Assembly (NCBI GenBank): GCA_003135055.1 | Contig: PLDF01000424.1 | Location: forward strand, 174-64,173 | From: Bryobacterales bacterium | Lineage (GTDB): Bacteria > Acidobacteriota > Terriglobia > Bryobacterales > Bryobacteraceae | Length of the DNA: 64,000 nucleotides | Reading direction: 5' to 3' | Shown: piece by piece, positions 27,014 to 35,399 of the stretch | Position numbering within the stretch: position 1 is the first letter of the stretch | Layout: every line of letters begins with the position of its first letter | Position numbers and translations under genes: made by a program | Notes under the pieces: generated by a model | What the model was told of the DNA's origin: nothing | Databases searched by the model: none | What the model saw: only the letters and a program-made list of their open reading frames with translations

Positions 27014-27199
27014 CGTCGAATCAATGTGGTTCAGGTGGACGCTGTTGTGACGGATTCCAGTGGCAGGCGCGTAACCGATCTTCAGGCCGCGGGCCTTGAG
27101 GTGTTGCAGGACGGAGGCGCGGCTGGCAGCGTCCCTGTAATCGACATTCGCCGCCAGTTCGATTTACGGGAGACGCAGAGTTGTCTGGGAGCCCGCTAA
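27014..27199 (+). pseudogene. Remnant of a VWFA-related (TIGR03436) gene
   Basis: The frame reads RINVVQVDAVVTDSSGRRVT, then LEVLQDGGA, and ends at TAA 27197. This is the strand pair that precedes the VWA domain in TIGR03436 proteins (compare the intact gene at 4506). The VWA domain itself is gone. Confidence 0.6.
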
Positions 27200-27281
27200 A
27201 GAAGCAGCAAGAGAAGGGCCGGAAGCTCCCTCCGCGCAGCGGGCCGGGCTGGAATGCCAAGGCAGCCGTACTGATTCTCGG

Positions 27282-27368
27282 GCGCTGCTGGTCGTTGCCA
27301 CGGTGGTGGTCTATGCTCAGGTCGCCGGATACGGTTTTATCACCATGGACGACGGACCTCGCTTTTGA
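27282..27368 (+). pseudogene. Remnant of a membrane protein N-terminus (TPR/glycosyltransferase type)
   Basis: [20 protein letters not shown] followed by TMDDGPRF and a stop. The hydrophobic helix followed by GF-x-DD is the typical N-terminus of membrane-anchored TPR proteins in Acidobacteria. Only about 28 codons survive. Confidence 0.4.
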
Positions 27369-27471
27369 TATCGAGAACGAATGTTGCGCGCGGTCAGCCG
27401 CGAAATCTAGGGAGCGCAACGGCAATTGTTCGCGCCACACACATGGGTATCGCTGCGCATCGACCGCCGCG

Positions 27472-27939
27472 GTGCCCTACAGCAAGCCCGACGACTTCGC
27501 GCTTTCCACCGCCGAGCAAATGGTGGCCGACTTCCATCAGATCACGGCGATGACGTTCCTGGCGATGGTGGTGCTCAGCTCCATCGGATTGCTGGTGGGC
27601 GGCATCGGGGTGATGAACATCATGCCGGTATCGGTGACCGAGCGGACCTACGAGATCGGGATCCGCAAAGCGCTGGGCGCGCGGCGCATAGATATTCTGA
27701 TTCAGTTTCTGCTGGAAGCGGCCGCGCTCACGGGCCTCGGCGGCATCGCCGGTATCGCCTTCGGCTGGGTGATCGCGCTGATTAGCCGTACGGTCTTTCC
27801 ATCGCTGCCCGCGGAGGCGCCCGCATGGGCCGCGGTGATGGGAATCCGTGATGTCGGTGGGTGTTAGCCTGTTCTTCGGCATCTGGCCGGCAATAAAGCG
27901 GCGCGGCTCGATCCGGTGGTGGCGCTGAGGTACGAGTAA
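27472..27939 (+). pseudogene. C-terminal remnant of a MacB-type permease
   Basis: The reading frame gives [40 protein letters not shown] and two more membrane segments. Near 27840-27890 the frame shifts, and ARLDPVVALRYE ends at TAA 27937. These are the last three helices of a MacB/FtsX permease. The 5' half is absent; the upstream bases belong to the other remnants. Confidence 0.75.
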
Positions 27940-27977
27940 ATATAAGCGGGCCTGTGATTCCTAGCCGTCGTCCCATT

Positions 27978-30815
27978 TCACGCCGCTGGAGATGCACCGC
28001 CGTCGAGTTTACGCTTCGCACTCTCCCGAGGTTGGACGACACGGCTACCGCTTACCGATTTCTCGATTTCAATCTGCGCGGGCATCTGATCGGCCAATGA
28101 CTGCACGTGCGTAATGATGCCGATCAAGCGGTGGCCATTTTGAAGAAGTTCGATTGCATCCGCAACCTTGCTCAACATTTCCGAATCGAGGGTGGAGAAC
28201 CCCTCGTCCAGGAACAGCGATTCCAGATTTACAGATCCGCGCTCGCCGCTCAACTGGGTAATGCTCTCCGCCAAGGCGAGAGCGAGAGCGAGAGACGCCA
28301 CGAACGACTCCCCGCCACTGAGTGTTTTCGTCGATCTTATCTCGCCGGCATTCGAGCGATCGCTCACCATGAATTCGTCGCCTTCATATGTGAATTCGTA
28401 CCGCCCGCCCGACAATTCCTTCAGATGCTTCGATCCCTCTTGTGCGAGAGTCTCGCCCGCCGAAGAAAGCAGGTACTCTTGGAAATTCCCGGCATTGAGC
28501 CATGTGCCGATCTCGCGATATAGCGCGCTTTCAGTCTTCAGACGCTCTACTTCCGCTCTCAACCCTATGTTCCGTTCGATTCGTTTCGCCAGGTCGTCAA
28601 TCCCCAACTGGCACTTCTGAACCGCTGCTTGCCGCGCTTCTAACTCCTTCCGGTTGGATTGTTCCATCCGCTGGATCTGCGCCGCTTCGTCCGGAGTCTC
28701 GGAAAGCACGATGTCTCCAAGCCCCATTCGCATTTGCATCTCTCGTTTCGCGATATCCTTCTTGAGCGACTGAATCGTCTCTTCGCATTTCGTCCATTCG
28801 GCATCCAGCGCGGCCGAAGATTGGCCGCATTGCACGACAGCCTTTTCGGCCTGCCTAAATGCGAATTCGAGGGTCTTCCGCTTAGGTTCCAGTTCCGCGC
28901 GCCGCTGCTTCGCCGCTTCGAGCGCCGAAATCTGCCCGGTGATTTCTTCGAGAGCCGGGGCGCTACGAAGAACCACTCCAAGTACGCTGAGTTCCAGTTC
29001 GCAGGATTCGATCTGGCCGGCGATATTGGAGATGCCAGCCTCGATCAATTGCTTTTTGTGCTCGGCGTTCTGAAGAGCGCTGACGGCGGCGCCCTGCTGC
29101 TTCACGACCGATTCGTATCGCTCCCGTGTTAGCTGCGCGTCGAGTTCTCCCGCCCTAATTTGGTCGATGAGCGCCCGAAGCGCGGGCATTGCGTCCTCGG
29201 CCGGATCGCCGAGAATCTTACTGGCGCGCGACGTCGCCTGCTCGACTCTGCTCTCAAGCATCTCGATTTGCTTGAGCGCAAGCTCGCGTTTCCCTGGAAT
29301 GCCTTGCGCTTCTACGTGAAGCTTATGAAGACCGTCTTGCGCTTTCTGCAATTCCGCTTTTACCTGCGCGACAAGTCCGCGCGACTTCGCGAGGTTTCCG
29401 GCATCGGGCGCTTCAGGAACGCTGTGAACCGTCTGCTCGCAAACAGGGCAGGCGTCGCCACGCTTCAGACCATGACGCAGCGCGGCTCCATGGTCGCGTG
29501 CCTGCAATCGCTCATATGCTATTTCGGACTCACGCAAGTCCGATCTCGCCTGCTCGATACTCTTACAAGCGGTCTCCACTTCGGTCGTTAATGCTTCAGC
29601 GCGGGCTTCCCACTGTCGAGACTTTTCGCTAATTGCGGAAACGCCGTCCGCTTCCTTCCGGGCGTTTTCCAGATCGTCGATGATCTGCTGAATCGCATCG
29701 GCCGATCCGCGATTTGTCCGCAGATCCTTGAATACGGACTCCGCGCAACGCCGCAATCCGTCCGCTTCCCGCACCCGAACGCTCGCGGCATCCAGGAGAT
29801 CCAGGGCTTTCTGCGCATCCCTTTCCGCATCCGGACGATCGACTTCCCGGCGCTCGCGTTCCTTCCGCTTTCCGGTCAGTTGGTCCTTCAATGTTCGCCA
29901 TTGCTGCGCTTGAGGCAATAGAGCATTCAGCCGAAGGTGCGCATCGCCATCGTAGGGCGTCGATTCGATCAGTCGATCGAGGTCCTCAACCGTGCCCGCC
30001 TGAATTTCCACAATGGCTTTGGCATTGCTTGCGGCCTCCCGATCCTCAACCGACCTGGTGGTGGCAGCTTGCAATTGGCTTTGGCTAACCGCAAGCGACG
30101 TTCGCCTCTCCCGCAACGCATGCGCGCCGGGGAGTAGCTGCCGTAACTTGTCACACAGCGTGGTGGAGGCTCGCTCTTGCGCCGAAAGGTCTCCAAGCTG
30201 TCGTTCGCGCTCCGCCTTGGCTTCGTGAGTCGCGGCGGCATCGACGTTTGCCTCCCTTTCGTCCGTGCGTATTTCAGCGACCTTCGCCCTCCCGTTAGCC
30301 AACTTCGTCATTCGATGGTAAACGTCCACATCGAGCAATTCGGAAAGCACTTCCCGGCGTTCCTTCGGCTCGCCACGTAGGAATGCATCGAACTTGCCTT
30401 GTGGAAGGATCACAGTCTTCGTGAAGCCGCCAAAATCCAGACCTACGATGCGCTCAATTTCCTTGTTCACTCTGGCGAGATTGGCCTCGGTGTTTTTCCA
30501 CTTGCCTTTATCGCGCTTTTCCAGCCGGGCGGTTACGTCCGCCCCAATGGCCCGCCGTACACGGTACTCTTCGGCCCCCACGCGAAAATGCAGTTGGACG
30601 GCCATACTTTTCGCGCCTTGGCTAATAAGATCTCTGCCCGCCCTGTTCAGCCGCGATGTCTTGCCGTAAAGCGCATACGTCATGGCGTCCAGAATCGACG
30701 TCTTACCGGCTCCGGTCGGTCCCGTAATCGCGAACAGATCGAATTTGGAGAAGTCGATTTCGCACCTTTTACGGAACGCCGTGAAGCCTTCGAGTTCTAA
30801 ACTAATCGGCCTCAT
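27978..30815 (-). CDS. sbcC: Nuclease complex ATPase SbcC (Rad50-like)
   Basis: A 945-residue SMC-like ATPase of the SbcCD exonuclease, which opens hairpins and processes DNA ends. Walker A GPTGAGKT is at residues 32-39. Long coiled coils flank the zinc-hook CPVC (in GDACPVCEQTVH). The ABC signature is LSGGESFVASL and Walker B is LFLDEGFSTLD near the C-terminus. Start ATG 30815 gives the canonical N-terminus MRPISLELEGFTAFR. It overlaps the end of sbcD by 14 bp, so the two are co-translated. Confidence 0.95.
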   Translation of the reverse strand: MRPISLELEGFTAFRKRCEIDFSKFDLFAITGPTGAGKTSILDAMTYALYGKTSRLNRAGRDLISQGAKSMAVQLHFRVGAEEYRVRRAIGADVTARLEKRDKGKWKNTEANLARVNKEIERIVGLDFGGFTKTVILPQGKFDAFLRGEPKERREVLSELLDVDVYHRMTKLANGRAKVAEIRTDEREANVDAAATHEAKAERERQLGDLSAQERASTTLCDKLRQLLPGAHALRERRTSLAVSQSQLQAATTRSVEDREAASNAKAIVEIQAGTVEDLDRLIESTPYDGDAHLRLNALLPQAQQWRTLKDQLTGKRKERERREVDRPDAERDAQKALDLLDAASVRVREADGLRRCAESVFKDLRTNRGSADAIQQIIDDLENARKEADGVSAISEKSRQWEARAEALTTEVETACKSIEQARSDLRESEIAYERLQARDHGAALRHGLKRGDACPVCEQTVHSVPEAPDAGNLAKSRGLVAQVKAELQKAQDGLHKLHVEAQGIPGKRELALKQIEMLESRVEQATSRASKILGDPAEDAMPALRALIDQIRAGELDAQLTRERYESVVKQQGAAVSALQNAEHKKQLIEAGISNIAGQIESCELELSVLGVVLRSAPALEEITGQISALEAAKQRRAELEPKRKTLEFAFRQAEKAVVQCGQSSAALDAEWTKCEETIQSLKKDIAKREMQMRMGLGDIVLSETPDEAAQIQRMEQSNRKELEARQAAVQKCQLGIDDLAKRIERNIGLRAEVERLKTESALYREIGTWLNAGNFQEYLLSSAGETLAQEGSKHLKELSGGRYEFTYEGDEFMVSDRSNAGEIRSTKTLSGGESFVASLALALALAESITQLSGERGSVNLESLFLDEGFSTLDSEMLSKVADAIELLQNGHRLIGIITHVQSLADQMPAQIEIEKSVSGSRVVQPRESAKRKLDGGASPAA

Positions 30816-31956
30816 ACCTTGCCTCGCTGTACAGCTCCTCGAATTTCGCCAGCATCTCCGCCGATGCGACTCCATTCTTCTGTTCTTTCACATAACGGGC
30901 GAACAGTTCGACCGGCTTGACTGCCCCTAAATCCAGACGGCGCGGCCGTGGTAGCGTGCCAGACGCCTCCTGCCGAATATCTAACGCGTTTGGCAATACC
31001 TCGCACACCTGCTGCGACAACCCTGAAATCTTGGTTGCCGATTTCACGACAACGCGCAGAAAATCGGAGCCGTATTCGCGCTTCAGCGACGGCAACTTGT
31101 CCATCGTCGTAGTTATGTCGCGCAACCTACGGACCGCGGTCAGGTTGATGCTCTCGATGTTCGCCTGAGAACCCGCTTTCGCATCGACAATCAACACGCG
31201 CTTCTGTTGCCCTCGCTCGCCGAAATCGAGTTGCAGCGGCGAACCGGAGTAAAAGCACCTCGACGCCGAACCTACCTCCTGCGGCTTGTGAATGTGCCCC
31301 AGCGCTATATACTGCGCCCCTTTCGGCAATTGTCCGGGCTTTACTGCGAACGGTCGCGCCACGTGGCTCGCCCGTTCAGTGCCGCTGGTCTCGGCGCCGA
31401 AGGCGAATAAGTGCGCGGCCAGGATATTCACGGTCGCTTTGGTGAATCCCGCCGCCAAATGTTGGCACATCGCCGCGACATTGTCCGAGTAAGCCTCGTG
31501 CCAGGTATCCATCGGCTTCATCGTCTGGCAGATTTCGGCGATCTTGAACTCCTGCACCCACGGCAGAACGGCGATCAACGCCCGCTCGCCACCCTTCTGC
31601 AATGAGATTACGCCGCCATCCGACGGCGGCATCGTCTCGGCTCGCACAAAGATCTTCAGCGGGTGGCCAAGTTTCCGCAATGCGGCGAGCCTTGGCGGAT
31701 GATCGTGATTGCCGCCAATTACTATGGCCGCAATACCCACACCCGCGAACTCTGCAAGCGCATCGCAGACTACACGCTGCGCATCGCCAGATGGCGCCGT
31801 TGATTCGAATACGTCGCCGGCGAGCAGTACGCAATCCACGAGCTCTCGCCGCGCGATGTCGACGGTCTCGGCGATCACCTGCTCCTGCTCATCGAGCCGC
31901 GAGCGTCCGAATAACATCTTGCCGACATGCCAGTCGGCGGTGTGAAGGAATCTCAT
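30802..31956 (-). CDS. sbcD: Nuclease subunit SbcD (Mre11-like)
   Basis: A 384-residue Mn-dependent phosphoesterase, partner of SbcC. The metallophosphatase motifs are in order: MRFLHTADWHVGK (D-x-H), LLAGDVFES (GD), IGGNHDH (GNHD), LAAHLFAFG and ALGHIHKPQ (GH-x-H). It is first in the sbcDC operon. The roughly 400-bp AT-rich upstream region (31957-32362) is shared with the divergent response regulator. Confidence 0.95.
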   Translation of the reverse strand: MRFLHTADWHVGKMLFGRSRLDEQEQVIAETVDIARRELVDCVLLAGDVFESTAPSGDAQRVVCDALAEFAGVGIAAIVIGGNHDHPPRLAALRKLGHPLKIFVRAETMPPSDGGVISLQKGGERALIAVLPWVQEFKIAEICQTMKPMDTWHEAYSDNVAAMCQHLAAGFTKATVNILAAHLFAFGAETSGTERASHVARPFAVKPGQLPKGAQYIALGHIHKPQEVGSASRCFYSGSPLQLDFGERGQQKRVLIVDAKAGSQANIESINLTAVRRLRDITTTMDKLPSLKREYGSDFLRVVVKSATKISGLSQQVCEVLPNALDIRQEASGTLPRPRRLDLGAVKPVELFARYVKEQKNGVASAEMLAKFEELYSEARYEAD

Positions 31957-32362
31957 GGGGCTCAGAACTTTGCGAACGGCCCGTCCAACAGGACTACAAG
32001 AGATCAGTGGCGCTGGGGAGCCCGTTTTCTCTCTTATATTTATTTAATTATTTATTCCAACGCTCGTTTCGGCATCACGCCGATCGCGAAACGCTGCGCG
32101 CGATCATGCAGATTGTGAGGATCGAAAGCGGTAATCCGCTTACTTCCCAAATCGACCCTGCAACTTCGAATCAATGGCCTACGATCTGGGTCCCATCGCC
32201 GGACGCCGTCACCTGGAAACTTCGAGGTGGTTGGCGAAGCTGGAGCATGCCAATCTAACGGCGCAAAGGGGGTCAGGTGTTTGCCGCATGTATCGGTGAA
32301 TTTTCGGACATTTCGGTCATTTGGCAATCTGGTTGCTGGCATACTCCGGAGGATCTGCGGCC
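31957..32362. other. Divergent intergenic region between sbcD and response regulator
   Basis: 406 bp without a convincing gene. It contains a markedly AT-rich stretch (TTATATTTATTTAATTATTT, 32033-32052), likely the sbcD promoter zone, and a small stem AAGCGG-TAAT-CCGCTT. The rest is unassigned. Confidence 0.5.
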
Positions 32363-32779
32363 GTGTTCGGAAACATAACCATACTAGTGGTGGAAGACGC
32401 CGAAGCTATCCGTAGTCTGGTCTGCGCCATGCTCGCCCAGCAGGGGTATCGGTGCCTCGAAGCCGTCGACGGCGTCGACGCCTTGCGGATGCTGGACGAA
32501 ACCGCGGCGCCCGTTCATCTGGTGCTGACCGATGTGATGATGCCTAAAATGACAGGAGCCGAGCTGGGCCGCCATCTGGTGCGGCTCAGACCGGACTTGC
32601 CTATCGTATTCATGTCCGGCTATTGCGACGACCCGATGGTCCGCAACTTCGAGCGCATGCCGCCTATATTCCTCGCGAAACCATTCACTGCCACCGCGCT
32701 GTTAGAAACGGTGCGCCAGGCGCTCGACCAGCCGTGGAAGGGCTTGCCCGATATCGCCTCCAGTTCCGCAACGCGATGA
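32363..32779 (+). CDS. Single-domain response regulator (CheY-like)
   Basis: 138 residues: ILVVEDAE (acidic pocket), the phospho-acceptor Asp in LTDVMMPKMTG, Ser in FMSGY and Lys in LAKPF. No output domain. GTG 32363 was chosen because GGAGGA lies nine bases upstream; a longer in-frame TTG start at 32321 has none. Receivers with a long FMSGY...LAKPFT tail are typical of those paired with hybrid histidine kinases, but no kinase is nearby. Its stop overlaps the start of the next small gene (ATGA). Confidence 0.88.
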   Translation: MFGNITILVVEDAEAIRSLVCAMLAQQGYRCLEAVDGVDALRMLDETAAPVHLVLTDVMMPKMTGAELGRHLVRLRPDLPIVFMSGYCDDPMVRNFERMPPIFLAKPFTATALLETVRQALDQPWKGLPDIASSSATR

Positions 32780-32955
32780 AGCTAAACTTCTGGCGTTCGC
32801 TGATCGCCGTACTGGCGGGCAATCTCATCTACTACAGCGTGGAACGCTATCTGCCGCTGCGCGCGCAGCACGATCTCTACCGGATCGACTGGGGCTTGGC
32901 TGTGAACTTCTGGTTGTGCATGGCCTGCTATGGCATTGTGCGCATGATTCGTTGA
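32776..32955 (+). CDS. Small two-helix membrane protein
   Basis: 59 residues coupled by ATGA to the response regulator. The hydrophobic helices are at about residues 8-22 (LIAVLAGNLIYYSV) and 40-57 (GLAVNFWLCMACYGIV), joined by a charged loop. No known family was recognised. Its stop (32953-32955) abuts, without a gap, the stop of the convergent TPR gene. Translation with a receiver suggests a membrane partner or docking role, which is a guess. Confidence 0.65.
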   Translation: MKLNFWRSLIAVLAGNLIYYSVERYLPLRAQHDLYRIDWGLAVNFWLCMACYGIVRMIR

Positions 32956-33432
32956 TTACTTCAGCTTGTCCACGCGCTTCTTGATCTCGGCGGCGTTCTT
33001 CGCGTCGGCGGCCAGTTCGAGGTACTTCGCATAGGCGTCGTGCGCCGCCGGCTTATCCCGCAGCTTCTCTTCCATCTCGCCCAGCCTGAGCCAGGCGTCC
33101 GCATCGCCGTCGTTGTACTTGGTCGCCGAAAGAAACCGGTTGGCCGCCGCGCGGTAGCTGTGCTTCTTAGCGTATTCGTTGCCGATCTCGATATCTTTCT
33201 TCGCCTGCAGCGGGTTGAACGAATAGGTGGTGGAGCCGATGGAAGTATCCTCTTCCGGGGGAATCGCGTCTTTGTCCGAGGTCTTCGGCTGCGGACGCTG
33301 CTTTTGAAGTTCCCCTGGGTTGCCGGCTGGGTTGCCGGGTGAACCGCCGGGCGGCGTTTGCTGCGGCTGCGAACTCTGCGCAAATGCAGAAGCAAGACCA
33401 ATCAGGATCAATGCCAGAAGCCACCGGAACAT
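32956..33432 (-). CDS. Exported TPR-repeat protein
   Basis: 158 residues: signal peptide (MFRWLLALILIGLASAFAQ), a Gln/Pro/Gly-rich linker (about residues 20-60), then two or three TPR helices (KKDIEIGNEYAKKHSYRAA, DADAWLRLGEMEEKLRDKPA). Probably a periplasmic scaffold protein. It is convergent with the small membrane gene with zero spacing, so no terminator separates them. Confidence 0.8.
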   Translation of the reverse strand: MFRWLLALILIGLASAFAQSSQPQQTPPGGSPGNPAGNPGELQKQRPQPKTSDKDAIPPEEDTSIGSTTYSFNPLQAKKDIEIGNEYAKKHSYRAAANRFLSATKYNDGDADAWLRLGEMEEKLRDKPAAHDAYAKYLELAADAKNAAEIKKRVDKLK

Positions 33433-33514
33433 AACTCAATTATAACCTCTGCAATCTCACCCATCCACATGTTTGGCGCAGCTGTTCGGCAACCGTCAGA
33501 TTCGGTGCTACCGC

Positions 33515-33580
33515 AAAACCGCTTGCTAACGGGGCGCCTCTGGGCCCGGCTCTGATCGGAGCCGCGACCCTAAGGGAGTG
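33515..33580. repeat. Dispersed repeat copy (GAGCCRCGACC core)
   Basis: Starts AAAACCGCTTGCTAACG and ends GACCCTAAGGGAGTG. It is the partner of 2449-2502, with about 12 additional bases in the middle. The rest of the 230-bp gap (33433-33662) shows no gene. Confidence 0.65.
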
Positions 33581-33662
33581 TCCTGCAGCAAGAGCACTCC
33601 CAGCATGCTCGCGCCTGCGCGCCACGGCCACGGTCGCGTCGCAGTATGTAAGAGATTCGCGA

Positions 33663-34514
33663 CTAATTCTGAGCCGGAACTCGCTCCGCATGGTCGATAA
33701 CGATGATCTCCACTGGTCCCTTGCGCACCTCCAGTTTGAGCCCGAGTTGTTGCTCCACAGCCGCAAAGAGAGACGGCCCGGACTCGCCATCCATCGAAAC
33801 TCCTGCGTCTGCCCCCCGTCCCGGCGCCGCGGATGCCGGCGTATTTTCCGGCGTCCACTCCAGTTTCAAGTCGTACGACGCCGTGAGCCCGGTCATGTCC
33901 AGGACGGTCTGGCCCGTAAACCGCGCGAACAAGGTGGCCAGAGTGTTCATAGAAATATGGTTCGAGACGATCCGCCCGATGAGGAACTTGTTGCCGGAAG
34001 CGTCCGAGTCCGGTATTGCCTCCTGGAGCTTCGGCCCCTTCTTTCCGATTACCAGCGCTACGTATGAGAGCTCTTTTGGTTCCCGGTGAAGCGCAAGCAG
34101 GAAACGCTCCGCCAGCAGGGTCTGCAGCATCAGACGGATCTGGTCGAGCGGCGTATCGGCCGGCGCCTTCGCGACAATATCGAATCGCACCGTCTTGGAC
34201 TTGATCCAGTCCGGACCCGAGAGCTGGTCGTTGCTCGTCAAGCCAAATGCGTACTTGAGGCAATCCGCGAGCGAGGTGTTCGTCAAGGTAAGCGTTCCGT
34301 GGCTTAAGGAGCCCAGATTGATGTAGATCTTGTCGCCCGGAACAGGCTGCCCCGGCTTGAGCGAGGCGACCTCGAATTGCGGCCGCGCGGCGCCATTGGC
34401 TTGCGATTGCGCCCGGCTTGCGGGCGATTGCATGAGGCCGATCGCAACCGCCGCAGCCCAGATTGCCCAAAAGCGGGCTTTCCAATAACCCCTGTTGTGT
34501 GCGGTGCGGCTCAT
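33663..34514 (-). CDS. TIGR03435 family soil-bacterial protein
   Basis: A 283-residue exported protein with a leader helix to AQSQA (about residue 37), then FEVASLKPGQP at the mature N-terminus, TLTLTNTSLADCLKYAFGLT, LLAERFLLALHREPKELSYV, FARFTGQTVLDMTGLTASYD, and the terminal LGLKLEVRKGPVEIIVIDHA. This series is diagnostic of TIGR03435, a family greatly expanded in Solibacter and of unknown function. Members often sit beside BlaR/BlaI-type regulators; none is here, but a 12-bp palindrome lies right upstream of the start. Confidence 0.92.
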   Translation of the reverse strand: MSRTAHNRGYWKARFWAIWAAAVAIGLMQSPASRAQSQANGAARPQFEVASLKPGQPVPGDKIYINLGSLSHGTLTLTNTSLADCLKYAFGLTSNDQLSGPDWIKSKTVRFDIVAKAPADTPLDQIRLMLQTLLAERFLLALHREPKELSYVALVIGKKGPKLQEAIPDSDASGNKFLIGRIVSNHISMNTLATLFARFTGQTVLDMTGLTASYDLKLEWTPENTPASAAPGRGADAGVSMDGESGPSLFAAVEQQLGLKLEVRKGPVEIIVIDHAERVPAQN

Positions 34515-34522
34515 ACTAAGAA

Positions 34523-34534
34523 ATTAGTACTAAT
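34523..34534. promoter_or_regulatory. Palindrome ATTAGTACTAAT upstream of the TIGR03435 gene
   Basis: A perfect 12-bp palindrome eight bases before the start codon of the TIGR03435 gene on the minus strand. Its position suits an operator. BlaI- or PadR-like repressors, common around such genes, are candidates, but the regulator is not identifiable here. Confidence 0.4.
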
Positions 34535-34625
34535 CGGCCTTCGCGTCAAGTCCGCTCTCAGGCGAGCCGTTGAATTGAAGCAATCTCTGCTCCTGGAGGC
34601 GCGCAGGCTCGGGCTCGACGCTCTC

Positions 34626-34657
34626 TTGACAACGCACTCTCATTTTGAGAGTATATT
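34626..34657 (+). promoter_or_regulatory. higBA promoter with embedded operator
   Basis: TTGACA (34626-34631) is a perfect -35 box and TATATT (34652-34657) a good -10 box, with a long 20-bp spacer. Between them lies a perfect inverted repeat, ACTCTCA-TTT-TGAGAGT (34636-34652), the expected place for autorepression by the HigA antitoxin. The -10 ends only four bases before the higB GTG, so the transcript may be leaderless. Confidence 0.6.
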
Positions 34658-34661
34658 TGAC

Positions 34662-34952
34662 GTGCGCGTCATCAGCCGCAAGGCCCTTCGCGAGTTTGTC
34701 GACGCCCACCAGGACGCGGAGACGCCGCTCGATGACTGGTATCGGACAGCAAAGCGGTTGCGGTGGACAAGTCTCGTGGATGTGCGCAAAACCTATCCAC
34801 ACGCGGATGCGGTTGGCGAGTTCACGGTCTTCAACATTGGCGGAAACAAGTACCGCTTGGCGGCGTACATTAACTATCGAACCGGCAAGGTTTACGTCCG
34901 CCACGTGATGACGCACGAGGCATACAGTAGGGAGGATTGGAAGAAGCGATGA
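34662..34952 (+). CDS. higB: HigB-type mRNA interferase toxin
   Basis: 96 residues of the RelE-fold HigB family. RVISRKALREFVDAHQDAET is at the N-terminus, then LDDWYRTAKRLRWTSLVDVR, FNIGGNKYRLAAYINY and VYVRHVMTHEAYSREDWKKR. These toxins cleave translated mRNA and are neutralised by HigA. The start is GTG 34662, the canonical family N-terminus. The stop overlaps the antitoxin start (ATGA). The toxin-first order is normal for HigBA. Confidence 0.93.
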   Translation: MRVISRKALREFVDAHQDAETPLDDWYRTAKRLRWTSLVDVRKTYPHADAVGEFTVFNIGGNKYRLAAYINYRTGKVYVRHVMTHEAYSREDWKKR

Positions 34953-35365
34953 AAAACTCCGTGCTCGAAGTGGATCCCAAGCGTTACGGCCGTCTTCTGG
35001 CGCGCAAGCTACCGGCGGTCATTCGTACCGAGGAAGAGAATGAGCGCCTCATCGCAGAGCTGGAGCAGATGGACAAACGCCATGACGAACTCACGCCGGA
35101 AGAGCTGGAGTACTCCGAACTCCTGACCGTGCTTATCGAAGCCTTCGAGGATGCTCACTATGCCCTCGAAGGATCGACGCCCGAGAGCCGGTTGCGCAGC
35201 CTGATGGAAGAACACGGCCTCCGGCAGCGCGATTTGCTCGACGTCTTTGGTTCCCGCGGTATTGCGTCTGAGGTCGTGAGCGGAAAGCGAGCGATCAGCA
35301 AAGCGCAGGCAAAGAAGCTCGCCGAGATCTTTCACGTGCCTGCTGATCTCTTCCTATGGCCCTAG
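34949..35365 (+). CDS. higA: HigA-type antitoxin with HTH domain
   Basis: 138 residues. An acidic N-terminal half probably wraps the toxin (LPAVIRTEEENERLIAEL, then TPEELEYSELLTVLIEAFED). The C-terminal XRE-type helix-turn-helix is at about residues 80-138 (SLMEEHGLRQRDLLDVFGSR, SKAQAKKLAEIFHV). It should bind HigB and repress the operon at 34636-34652. ATG 34949 overlaps the higB stop; an upstream TTG at 34937 is possible but unnecessary. Confidence 0.93.
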   Translation: MKNSVLEVDPKRYGRLLARKLPAVIRTEEENERLIAELEQMDKRHDELTPEELEYSELLTVLIEAFEDAHYALEGSTPESRLRSLMEEHGLRQRDLLDVFGSRGIASEVVSGKRAISKAQAKKLAEIFHVPADLFLWP

Positions 35366-35399
35366 TTGGCGGTTGGTCAGAGCGCTACCGCGGAGCAAA

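Noticed and set aside
32258-32300. Sequence GGCGCAAAGGGGGTCAGG that looks like an insertion-sequence edge
   Set aside because: No matching end, no transposase sequence and no target duplication were found.
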